A stretch of 64,000 nt of DNA from Demequina salsinemoris (GTDB taxonomy: Bacteria; Actinomycetota; Actinomycetes; Actinomycetales; Demequinaceae): the NCBI RefSeq assembly GCF_000974805.1, contig NZ_BBQZ01000006.1, positions 1 through 64,000 of the forward strand, read 5' to 3'. The notes under the pieces were generated by a model. It had not been told where the DNA came from, did not search any database, and saw only the letters and a list, made by a program, of their open reading frames with translations. Positions 8,423-15,600 of this stretch are shown piece after piece (position 1 is the first letter of the stretch; the number at the start of each line of letters is the position of its first letter). A program made the position numbers and the translations under genes.

Positions 8423-8979
8423 GCGCCGCTCCCCCAACGTCCATCCTCGGGTCGCAGCGCAGCGCGGAGGCCACGGAAGGCCTCCGCCATCCGCATCGCA
8501 CCGAGAGCCGCTCCCATGATGACCACGACCGGCAGGTGCACGAGGGTGAGCAGCAGGCCCGAAGGCGAGAGCCGCTCTCGCCAGCCGTCCTCCGCGACCT
8601 CCCACGCCGCGGGGTCGGGCTCCGCTTCGGGATCCTCGATGGAGCGTCCGGTGCTCTCCCAGTAGAAGCACTCGAGCTCCTCCATCAGGAGGAAGCCCTC
8701 CTCGCCGTACGGAGTCGTGAACGTCTCGGGAGACGCGACCGCCGAGTCGAAGGTCTCGCGGCCGCTCAGGACCACCTCGAAGGCCTCGCCGAGCATCCCA
8801 TCGCTCGCGCACGACGCTCGTGCCGAGAGGTACTCGTCCGCGCGTGCGCGCATCCAGGTCCACCACTCGAGGACCGCTTCGTCGCCGTCGGCGACCACCG
8901 CAGCGGCTATCGCCTCGCCGTCGATACCGAGGCTCTCCCTCAGACGATCGATGTGGGCCCATCGCGCGACGTCGTCCAT
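8419..8979 (-). CDS. Unknown protein with one C-terminal membrane segment
   Basis: A 186-residue protein I do not recognise. Residues 1-135 are soluble, acidic and predicted helical. A hydrophobic stretch (LLLTLVHLPVVVIMGAALGA) near the C-terminus should span the membrane and is followed by a basic tail. ATG 8979 is chosen because GGGGGAG lies just upstream; an earlier GTG at 9018 has no ribosome site. It is translationally coupled to the following lipoprotein, so the pair may work together at the cell surface. Confidence 0.6.
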   Translation of the reverse strand: MDDVARWAHIDRLRESLGIDGEAIAAAVVADGDEAVLEWWTWMRARADEYLSARASCASDGMLGEAFEVVLSGRETFDSAVASPETFTTPYGEEGFLLMEELECFYWESTGRSIEDPEAEPDPAAWEVAEDGWRERLSPSGLLLTLVHLPVVVIMGAALGAMRMAEAFRGLRAALRPEDGRWGSGA

Positions 8980-9130
8980 GCTCTCCCCCGGGCTCCGCGG
9001 ACGCGTCGCGCCCGGCACAGCGGAACTGGCCCCACGCCAACCGCCGCCCCGTAGCCGCCGTCAAGGCAACACCCCGCTCGTGGGCTGAGGCATTTCTAGC
9101 ACCCCGAAGCATCTCTCCGGAAGGGGCGCG

Positions 9131-9382
9131 TCAGCGCGAGATCGGGCAGCCCGCGCACGCGATCTTCGCGCCCGGGGTGCAGCCGGTGCCGCACGCGGTG
9201 CCCGTGTCCACGACGAGGCCGAGGCGCTGCGCCTCCTCCGCGACCGCCTGGGCGAGATCCGCGTTGATGCCGAGCTCTCGCGCGGCGCCCGCGGGGGTGA
9301 AGCCCCGGCCCATGAGCGCGACCACGGAACCGAAGACCGAGCCGGCACCCTTGACCGGGTGGGTGGCGCGTCGTCCTGTCAC
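9131..9382 (-). CDS. FeoC-like small cysteine-rich protein
   Basis: An 83-residue protein coupled to feoB (GTG 9382 overlaps the feoB stop as GTGA). The first 55 residues look like a small winged-helix (AARELGINADLAQAVAEEAQRLGLV). The tail holds four cysteines spaced C-x3-C-x7-C-x2-C, suited to an Fe-S cluster or metal. The size, position after feoB and architecture match FeoC-type partners of the ferrous iron transporter, but sequence similarity to enterobacterial FeoC is not evident by eye. Confidence 0.6.
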   Translation of the reverse strand: MTGRRATHPVKGAGSVFGSVVALMGRGFTPAGAARELGINADLAQAVAEEAQRLGLVVDTGTACGTGCTPGAKIACAGCPISR

Positions 9383-11355
9383 AGCCGGCTCCCCACCTGG
9401 AACACCAGAGTCGCGAGGAGGTAGGCGCCCACGAAGGACGTGGCGGCCGCGCCCGTCGTCCATCTCCCGCCGTAGAGGCGCCGCTGCTCGGCGAGGGTCG
9501 CGAAGCACGGCAGGTAGGCGAGGATGAAGAGCATCAGCGCGAAGGAGGCCGCGCCGGGATGGCCGCCCGAGGTCTCGTTCACGGTCGCACGGACCTCGTC
9601 GCGCAGGGCGGCGGCGCCGGAGTCGGTCGTGTCGTCCAGCGCGTACGACTGGGCGAGCGCGCCGACCACGGCCTCCTTCGCCGCGACGCCCGTGACGAGC
9701 GCGGCGGCGATGTGCCAGTCGTCCAACCCCATGGGCGCGAGCGCCGGCGCGATGCCCTCCGCGACGACGCCGTACAGCGAGTCCTCGACGGGCACGTCCG
9801 CGATCGTCGCGTCGCCGCGCACGGGGATCGCCTGCAGCGTCCACAGCGCGACCACCGCGAGCAGGATCACCGTGCCGGCCTTGCGGATGAAGGAGACGAC
9901 GCGCGCCCAGACCGAGCGGCCGAGCGTGCGCAGGTGCGGCCACTGGTAGTCGGGCAGCGCGATGACGAGGGACTGCGGCCTGAGGTCGCGCATCACCGTG
10001 CCGCGCGCGAGCAGCCCCCCGACGACCACGAGCACCACCGACATCACGTACAGGAGGAAGACGACGGTGCCGGCGCGCTGAGGGAAGAACGTCTCCGCGA
10101 GCACCAGGTAGACCGCGAGGCGCGCCGTGCACGAGGTGAGGGGCACGAGCATCCCCGCGAGCAGGCGCTGACGCGCGTGAGGCAGCACCGAGGTGGCCGT
10201 GAGCGCGGGGACGTTGCAGCCGAAGCCCACGATCAGCGGCAGCATCGCGCGGCCGTCCAAGCCGATCCGACGCAGGGCCTTGTCCGCCACGACGGCCACG
10301 CGGGCCAGGTAGCCGGACGCCTCGAGCGAGCCGATCGCGACGAACATGAGCGCCATGAGGGGGATGAACGACACCACGGCGCTGAGCCCGGCGAGCACTC
10401 CCCCGACCACGAAGGACTCGAGCCACGCAGGCGCGTGGGCCGCCTCGAGGAGCGCCTGCGCGCCCGCGCTCACGGGGCCGTCCACGAAGCCCGACATCGC
10501 GTCCATGAGCGGCGCCGCCGCGACGGTGGTGAGCTCGAAGATCGCCCACACGACCAGGCCGAACATCGGGATGCCGAACCAGGGGCTGAGGAGCACCCGG
10601 TCGAGCGTGTCGGAGAAGGCGGGCTTCGCATCGTCCGGGGGAAGGACCTCATCGACCACGCTCTCGACCCAGTCGAACAGGACCTGGGCGCGCTCGAGCT
10701 CGGACGTGAGCTCGCCGTCGTCCGCGGCCGTGCACGGCAGGCCCTGCACGCGCCGGGGGCGCTCGAGCGAGACCGAGACGGCGTGGGCGAGAGCGTCGAC
10801 GCCCTCCCCCGTGCGGCCGTTGACGGCGACGACGGGGACACCGAGCGTGCGACCCAGCGCGGCAATGTCGGGGGCGAGGCCGCGCGACGCGGCGAGGTCG
10901 GCCATCGTGACGGCCACGACGACGGGGACGTCGGTGAGCGCGATCTGCGCGAGGAGGTAGAGCGAGCGGCTGAGGGCGGTCGCGTCGAGGACGACGACGT
11001 CGAGCTCGCCGTGGCCCGCGGCGACGGCATCGGCGGCGACCTGCTCGTCGGGCGAGCGCGCTACCAGGGAGTACGTTCCGGGCAGGTCGACGAGCTCGAC
11101 CATGGTGGTCCCGCAGCGCCACGCTCCCTCCGTGAGGGTGACCGTCGTGCCGGGGGCGTTGACCACGTGCTGGCGCGAGCCCGTGAGGGTGTTGAAGAGG
11201 GTGGACTTTCCGACGTTGGGGTTGCCGACGAGCATCACGCGGGGCGTGGTCGTGGTCGCTCCGGTGACGGTCGCGGAGGTTCCGGCCGGGCGCTTCGCGG
11301 GGGCTCCGGCCGGGCGCTTCGCGGGCCCGCCGGGCGCGCAGTGGTCGGCGCTCAT
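9379..11355 (-). CDS. feoB: Ferrous iron transporter FeoB
   Basis: A 658-residue GTPase-permease that imports Fe(II). An N-terminal G-protein domain carries the P-loop GNPNVGKS (44-51) and VDLPGTYSL, followed by a polytopic membrane domain with two gate repeats (PLIVGFGCNVPAL and a second region with GVAAKEAVVGAL). The first 25 residues are an unusual basic extension with a repeated AKRPAG. It overlaps feoA at the start (ATGA) and the FeoC-like gene at the end. Confidence 0.95.
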   Translation of the reverse strand: MSADHCAPGGPAKRPAGAPAKRPAGTSATVTGATTTTPRVMLVGNPNVGKSTLFNTLTGSRQHVVNAPGTTVTLTEGAWRCGTTMVELVDLPGTYSLVARSPDEQVAADAVAAGHGELDVVVLDATALSRSLYLLAQIALTDVPVVVAVTMADLAASRGLAPDIAALGRTLGVPVVAVNGRTGEGVDALAHAVSVSLERPRRVQGLPCTAADDGELTSELERAQVLFDWVESVVDEVLPPDDAKPAFSDTLDRVLLSPWFGIPMFGLVVWAIFELTTVAAAPLMDAMSGFVDGPVSAGAQALLEAAHAPAWLESFVVGGVLAGLSAVVSFIPLMALMFVAIGSLEASGYLARVAVVADKALRRIGLDGRAMLPLIVGFGCNVPALTATSVLPHARQRLLAGMLVPLTSCTARLAVYLVLAETFFPQRAGTVVFLLYVMSVVLVVVGGLLARGTVMRDLRPQSLVIALPDYQWPHLRTLGRSVWARVVSFIRKAGTVILLAVVALWTLQAIPVRGDATIADVPVEDSLYGVVAEGIAPALAPMGLDDWHIAAALVTGVAAKEAVVGALAQSYALDDTTDSGAAALRDEVRATVNETSGGHPGAASFALMLFILAYLPCFATLAEQRRLYGGRWTTGAAATSFVGAYLLATLVFQVGSRL

Positions 11356-11579
11356 GCGCTCGCCACCTTGACCTCGATGCTGCGGGCCGTCTCGAGGTCG
11401 ATCGCGATGCGCGCGGCACCGATGCTCACGACTCGCGCACCTGCCGCCGCGATGCCGACCACGCCGACGAGCGTGCCTCGGCGCAGCCCCATCTCGCGCA
11501 GGCGCAGGGCCGTGTCGGCCTCAGCGTTCACGGCGCGGATGTGCGCGCGGGCGCCCCGGGGAAGGTCGGCGAGTGTCAC
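11352..11579 (-). CDS. feoA: Ferrous iron transport protein FeoA
   Basis: A 75-residue SH3-like protein that supports FeoB, with the family pattern ALRLREMGLRRGTLV and GARVVSIGAARIAI. It starts at GTG 11579, which has no good ribosome site. An IdeR/DtxR-like operator lies 23 nt upstream, so the feo operon should be repressed when iron is plentiful. Confidence 0.9.
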   Translation of the reverse strand: MTLADLPRGARAHIRAVNAEADTALRLREMGLRRGTLVGVVGIAAAGARVVSIGAARIAIDLETARSIEVKVASA

Positions 11580-11601
11580 CGAATCAGGGTAAGTCGGAGA
11601 G

Positions 11602-11620
11602 TCAGGCTCGCCTTACCTAC
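11602..11620 (-). promoter_or_regulatory. IdeR/DtxR-type iron box upstream of feoA
   Basis: The 19-mer here matches the DtxR/IdeR consensus TTAGGTTAGCCTAACCTAA at 14 of 19 positions by direct comparison. Its place just upstream of feoA fits iron-dependent repression. Confidence 0.7.
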
Positions 11621-11679
11621 TTTGGTCCCGGTTTTCGAAACGCCTAAGTTTCGTAATGACGATGGATCGGGACGATGCG

Positions 11680-11937
11680 TCAGGCGGGCTTCTCGTCCGT
11701 CTCGGCGGGCATGGGCGGCGCGATGGACTTGAGGGCCTCGATCGCGCTGTCGTCCATGGCCGCGGCCTCGGCGTTCTGCTTCTCGACCGCCTCGAGGATC
11801 TCCGCGCGCGTCACCTTCACCGAGCGGGGCGCGTCGATGCCGATGCGCACGCCGTCGGAGCGGACATCGATGATCGACACCACGATGTCGTTACCGATGA
11901 CGAGGCGCTCACCGACGCGACGGGACAGGACCAGCAT
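11680..11937 (-). CDS. csrA: Carbon storage/flagellin translation regulator CsrA
   Basis: An 85-residue RNA-binding protein. The core MLVLSRRVGERLVIGNDIVVSIIDVR and VRIGIDAPRSVKVTRAEI is canonical; about 25 extra acidic/alanine residues follow the usual end. It is expected to bind GGA sites in target leaders, most likely the fliC leader, and to be titrated by FliW, encoded at 43784. There is no ribosome site before the ATG; a TAGGCT hexamer ends 6 nt upstream, suggesting a leaderless transcript. Confidence 0.93.
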   Translation of the reverse strand: MLVLSRRVGERLVIGNDIVVSIIDVRSDGVRIGIDAPRSVKVTRAEILEAVEKQNAEAAAMDDSAIEALKSIAPPMPAETDEKPA

Positions 11938-11943
11938 GCGACG

Positions 11944-11949
11944 AGCCTA
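11944..11949 (-). promoter_or_regulatory. Possible -10 for leaderless csrA
   Basis: TAGGCT (TANNNT type) lies 6 nt before the csrA ATG, which would place the transcription start on the ATG. No convincing -35 was found, so this is tentative. Confidence 0.3.
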
Positions 11950-12132
11950 ACGGGTGTCGGCCAGAACATGGTCAGGGTCGGCTGGAATCGGCGCGTATCG
12001 CGCGTCAGATCGGAGGAACCGGACGATGTGGGCGAGCGACATCGTCGCCGCGCACCCTGGCCTCGGCCCGGGTTCACACCCCGTCGAGTCCGTTATGCCC
12101 TGATTGTCAGACCCCTCTGATGGACTGTACCC

Positions 12133-13638
12133 ATGGTGATCGGGACCGCTGATGTGGAGCAGGTGAGCGCGCAGGTGCGTGCGCTTGCTGCGCACGATTG
12201 CAGTGGGCTCGGTGAGGGCGAGCTGTTGGATCTGACGGTCGCGATCGCTCAGTTGGAGCGGCTGGTGGGAGCGCTCGGATCGCGTGTAGCCGGGGAGATC
12301 ATGCGGTTGTCGGATCCGGCGGCCCCGGGTGGCGGGTTCGCGCGGCGACAGGGTCATGGCAACGCTTCGGGGTTGTTGTCGAAGGTGCGTGGCGGTTCGC
12401 ACTCGAGCGCGAACAACCAGATCGACGCCGGGGACGCGTTCACCGAGACCGACGACGACCGCGAGGATGGCGACCAGCCTGGGCAGGAGGAGGGGCTGTT
12501 CGGTGCGGCGGGCTCTGGCGAGCCGGATCCCGACGACAACCCCGCACCCAAGCCGACTCCCACGCCGAAGCCGAAGCGGTGCAAGTATCCCCGTGCTGCC
12601 GCGGCTCAGCTCGACGGGTCGTTGTCGACCGATGCGGCCGGGACCATCGTGCGCGGGCTGAACTCGCTTGCCGACAAGATCGACGCCAGCGCGCTGGCCG
12701 ATCTTGAGAAGCGCTTGGTCGCCCGCGCGGAGGGCAAGAGCGCCAACGAGGTGGCGAAGATGGTCGCGCGGGCGGTGGCTCGCGCCGATCAGGCCGCGCT
12801 GGAGGAGCGCGAGAAGAAGAACCACCAGGAGCGGTACCTGTGGTGGAAGCAGGGCAGCGACGGCATGACCGTGATCCACGGCAAGCTCGACGCCGCGAGC
12901 GCGGCGCCGATCATCGCGGTGCTCGAGCAGATGACGACTCGTGACGTGCGCAACCAAGCGCGCCCCGACGCGACAGCCGCCGACGCGGCGGCCGACGGGA
13001 CCGGTGGCGTCGACACGCGCACCAAGGGTCAGATGCGTGCCGACGCCCTGTACGAGCTCGCTCGTCACGCGTTGGGCTGCACCGGGACCGACGCTTCAGG
13101 GGTGCGCACCACGATGGTGATCCGTATGAACCTTGAGGACCTGCGGTCAGGGGTCGGGATCGGGTCGATCGACGGCATCGACCAGCCCGTCTCCATCACC
13201 GGGCTGCGACGCCTGGCGGCAGAGGCAGGCGTGATCCCCGAGGTGCTCGGCCGTGACGGCGCCGTGATCGAGCTCGGACGCCAGCAGCGACTGTTCAGCC
13301 GGTACCAGCGGCTGGGGATGATCGAACGCGACGGCGGCTGCGCCCGCTGTCACGCCCCCGTCGAGCACTGCGAGGCCCACCACGTCATCCCCTGGGAGCA
13401 CGGCGGACGCTCCGACCTGTCCAACGGCGTCATGCTGTGCACACGCTGTCATCACGACGTCCACGCTCAAGGCTGGGACATCGAGATCAAGGCCGAGCAG
13501 GTGTGGTTCACCCCACCACGCTCCCAAGACCCCTCCCGCACCCCACGCCTGGGAGGCAACGCCGCCCTCGAGCTGGGACCCGATCTCGACACCGACCAGG
13601 CCCCGGCCGGCAACAGAGAGCCTGCCCTGACGTCCTAG
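12133..13638 (+). CDS. DUF222-HNH endonuclease family protein (13E12-repeat type)
   Basis: A 501-residue protein. Residues 1-330 form an alpha-helical DUF222-type region, interrupted at about 120-150 by an acidic, proline-rich stretch (NPAPKPTPTPKPK). The C-terminal HNH nuclease has a zinc-type Cys pair (CARCH), the catalytic-type EAHHVIPWEHGG and a second CTRCHHDVH. Such proteins occur in many copies in actinobacterial genomes and are linked with repeated, possibly mobile sequence; the biological role is unknown. It is divergent from csrA and convergent with the flagellar cluster. The promoter was not identified. Confidence 0.85.
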   Translation: MVIGTADVEQVSAQVRALAAHDCSGLGEGELLDLTVAIAQLERLVGALGSRVAGEIMRLSDPAAPGGGFARRQGHGNASGLLSKVRGGSHSSANNQIDAGDAFTETDDDREDGDQPGQEEGLFGAAGSGEPDPDDNPAPKPTPTPKPKRCKYPRAAAAQLDGSLSTDAAGTIVRGLNSLADKIDASALADLEKRLVARAEGKSANEVAKMVARAVARADQAALEEREKKNHQERYLWWKQGSDGMTVIHGKLDAASAAPIIAVLEQMTTRDVRNQARPDATAADAAADGTGGVDTRTKGQMRADALYELARHALGCTGTDASGVRTTMVIRMNLEDLRSGVGIGSIDGIDQPVSITGLRRLAAEAGVIPEVLGRDGAVIELGRQQRLFSRYQRLGMIERDGGCARCHAPVEHCEAHHVIPWEHGGRSDLSNGVMLCTRCHHDVHAQGWDIEIKAEQVWFTPPRSQDPSRTPRLGGNAALELGPDLDTDQAPAGNREPALTS

Positions 13639-13705
13639 GGAGAGCTCCGCCCGCAGCCGCGACGCCGGCAGCGTCAGAAGCAGGAGCAAGCGCAAGAGCC
13701 GCGGG

Positions 13706-13769
13706 CCACGAGCCCACGAGCCCACGAGCCCACGAGCCCACGAGCCCACGAGCCCACGAGCCCACGAGC
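13706..13769. repeat. Tandem array of eight 8-bp units
   Basis: Eight perfect head-to-tail copies of ccacgagc lie between the convergent ends of the DUF222-HNH gene and the flhF-like gene. It starts 68 nt after one stop and ends 1 nt before the other. It is intergenic, so copy number could vary without changing a protein. Confidence 0.95.
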
Positions 13770-13770
13770 C

Positions 13771-15600
13771 TCAACGGTGCGCGGCGACCCGCTCCGCGAG
13801 CAGCGCGCCCCACACCGTGGGCGACGCGGGCAACCCATCCATCCACGCCACGGGAAGCTCCGCATCCAACAGCGCAGCGGGCGACTGCGAACGTCCGACG
13901 CCGACCGCGGCGATCGCGTCCAGACGTGCGCCCACGGCGAGCGGCTCCATCGCGGCCGCGACCCCGTGCGCCTCGCCGGCGTCGACCGCGAACCACGCTG
14001 AATCCGCCTCGAACGCGGTGAGCAGCGGCGTCGCCGCGATCGCGCCACGCCGCCCAGGAGCGATGCCCAGAGCGACCACGAGCGGAAGACCCTCGGCCGC
14101 CGCCTCATGCGCGCGCGCGCGGGCGGCGCGGGCCGCCGCCTCGGTGCGGATCCGACGACCGTGCCCGCGGATCGCCTCGCACTCGCCAGCCAGCACGAGC
14201 GACTCCTCGGGCAGCCCCATCCAGGACGTCACCTGACGCGCGACCGCGAGCGCACGCTGCGGCGCACCCGCCACGACCAGGAGCTCTCCCGGCTCGAGCC
14301 GACGCTGCGTCGGGGATCCAAGCCTCGCTACCATCCCGAGCAGCGGCACCCGATCCGACAAGGCGACACCGTCACCGAGCAGGCGCGGGGGCACGCCCAG
14401 CGCAAGCAGATCTGCCGCGGTCGGGCCGGCCGCGACCGCGTCGACCAGGTCGCTCTGCACGCCCCACCGGTGGATGACGATGCCGGAAGTGGTGGGCGCC
14501 GCATCGTCCGCGAGCGCCTCCGGGGTGACCGCGGGAAGCGCCGAGACGACAGTCTCGACCGGGGCGGTGATGCCGCGTGAAGCGGGGGCCGTGGCTGCAT
14601 CCGGGGCGGGCGCGGCAGGAGCACCGGCAGCCGGCTCGGAGGCGGCAGTGGCACCGGCGGCCGCCGGCAAGGAGGCGGGAGGCTCTGCCAGCGCTGCGGG
14701 CAGCACAGGGGACTCGGGCGCGAGCGCCGGGACGATCAGGCGCTCCGGCTGACCGCCCTGTCCGCCCTGACCGGCGGCGGGCGCGAACGGCGCGAAGGTC
14801 GAGGACTCTCGCTCAGGGGCGAAAGACTCAGCCTCAACCGGCATCGCCTCTGCCGACACGGTCTCGCCAGGCGCGGTCTCGACGGGCGCGGTCTCGACGG
14901 GCGCGGTCTCGACATGCAAAGCCTCTGCGGGCGCGGCATCGGCCGAAGCATCCAGCCCGGGCACACCACCGGCTGCCAGCACCTCAGCCGCCGCGTCGTC
15001 CGTGGCCACGTCGTCTACGGCAGGAACGCGCGGGTTGACGACACGCGCGGCCGGATCCGCGGCGGGGAACGCCGCCGGAACGAACGTCCGCGTCTCGGAC
15101 TGGAACGGCGCCCCTGACTGGAAGGGCACCCCTGACTGGAAGGGCACCCCTGACTGGAAGGGCACCCCTGACTGGAGGATCGCATCGTCCGTGGCCGACG
15201 CATCGTCCATCGCGGGCAGCCCGACCGCCGCGTCCATGGCCTGCTCGAACGCGTGAAGCGCGGGCGTCGCGCCCGTGGACGGCGAGGCCGCGGGCCGAGC
15301 CCCACCCAGCATCTCCGCCCGCAGCGCCTCCGCGTCGGCGATCTCCGCCGCCACCTCGGGCGACAGCCGCTCCGAAGGATCGATCCTGGGGCGCGTCGAC
15401 GCGGGCCCCGCCTCGACGGCGAGCGCGGTGTCCGGGACCTCGAGCGTCAGCTCGTACATCTCCTTGGCGAAGAAGCCCATGACGCCGCCGCTGCGGACGC
15501 GCTCCGCGCGCACGACGGTGACGTGCGGGCCGTACTGCTCGCGCGCCTGCACGAGCAGCTCGTGCGGGTCGGAACCCTCAAGATGCAATCGTTGCGGCAT
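13771..15600 (-). CDS. FlhF-like protein with degenerate GTPase domain
   Basis: A 609-residue protein directly after flhA (the first 23 nt overlap). The N-terminus matches the FlhF B domain (HELLVQAREQYGPHVTVV ... GGVMGFFAKEMYEL). A long, variable Ala/Pro/Val middle (about 75-400) contains tandem repeats. The C-terminus has the outline of the SRP-type GTPase, but the P-loop position reads LVVAGAPQRALAVA with no GK[ST], and the later TKxD-type and DTAG-type motifs are not seen. FlhF normally helps place or number flagella; here nucleotide hydrolysis seems lost. Assignment rests on the N-terminus, gene order and C-terminal outline. Confidence 0.65.
   Translation of the reverse strand: MPQRLHLEGSDPHELLVQAREQYGPHVTVVRAERVRSGGVMGFFAKEMYELTLEVPDTALAVEAGPASTRPRIDPSERLSPEVAAEIADAEALRAEMLGGARPAASPSTGATPALHAFEQAMDAAVGLPAMDDASATDDAILQSGVPFQSGVPFQSGVPFQSGAPFQSETRTFVPAAFPAADPAARVVNPRVPAVDDVATDDAAAEVLAAGGVPGLDASADAAPAEALHVETAPVETAPVETAPGETVSAEAMPVEAESFAPERESSTFAPFAPAAGQGGQGGQPERLIVPALAPESPVLPAALAEPPASLPAAAGATAASEPAAGAPAAPAPDAATAPASRGITAPVETVVSALPAVTPEALADDAAPTTSGIVIHRWGVQSDLVDAVAAGPTAADLLALGVPPRLLGDGVALSDRVPLLGMVARLGSPTQRRLEPGELLVVAGAPQRALAVARQVTSWMGLPEESLVLAGECEAIRGHGRRIRTEAAARAARARAHEAAAEGLPLVVALGIAPGRRGAIAATPLLTAFEADSAWFAVDAGEAHGVAAAMEPLAVGARLDAIAAVGVGRSQSPAALLDAELPVAWMDGLPASPTVWGALLAERVAAHR
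14863..14917. repeat. 15-bp in-frame repeats in flhF-like gene
   Basis: Consecutive 15-bp units (gacgggcgcggtctc and variants) encode VETAP/VETAP/VETAP/GETVS in the variable middle of the flhF-like protein. Confidence 0.8.
15107..15178. repeat. 18-bp in-frame tandem repeat in flhF-like gene
   Basis: Four near-identical 18-bp units (ggcacccctgactggaag) plus a partial one encode repeated SGVPFQ. Slippage would change the protein by whole hexapeptides without a frameshift. Confidence 0.92.

Noticed and set aside
13706-13769. Possible CRISPR array
   Set aside because: Eight-bp head-to-tail units without spacers and no cas genes; it is a simple tandem repeat.
15107-15178. Possible CRISPR or regulatory iterons
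   Set aside because: The repeats are in frame and encode hexapeptides inside a gene, with no unique spacers.
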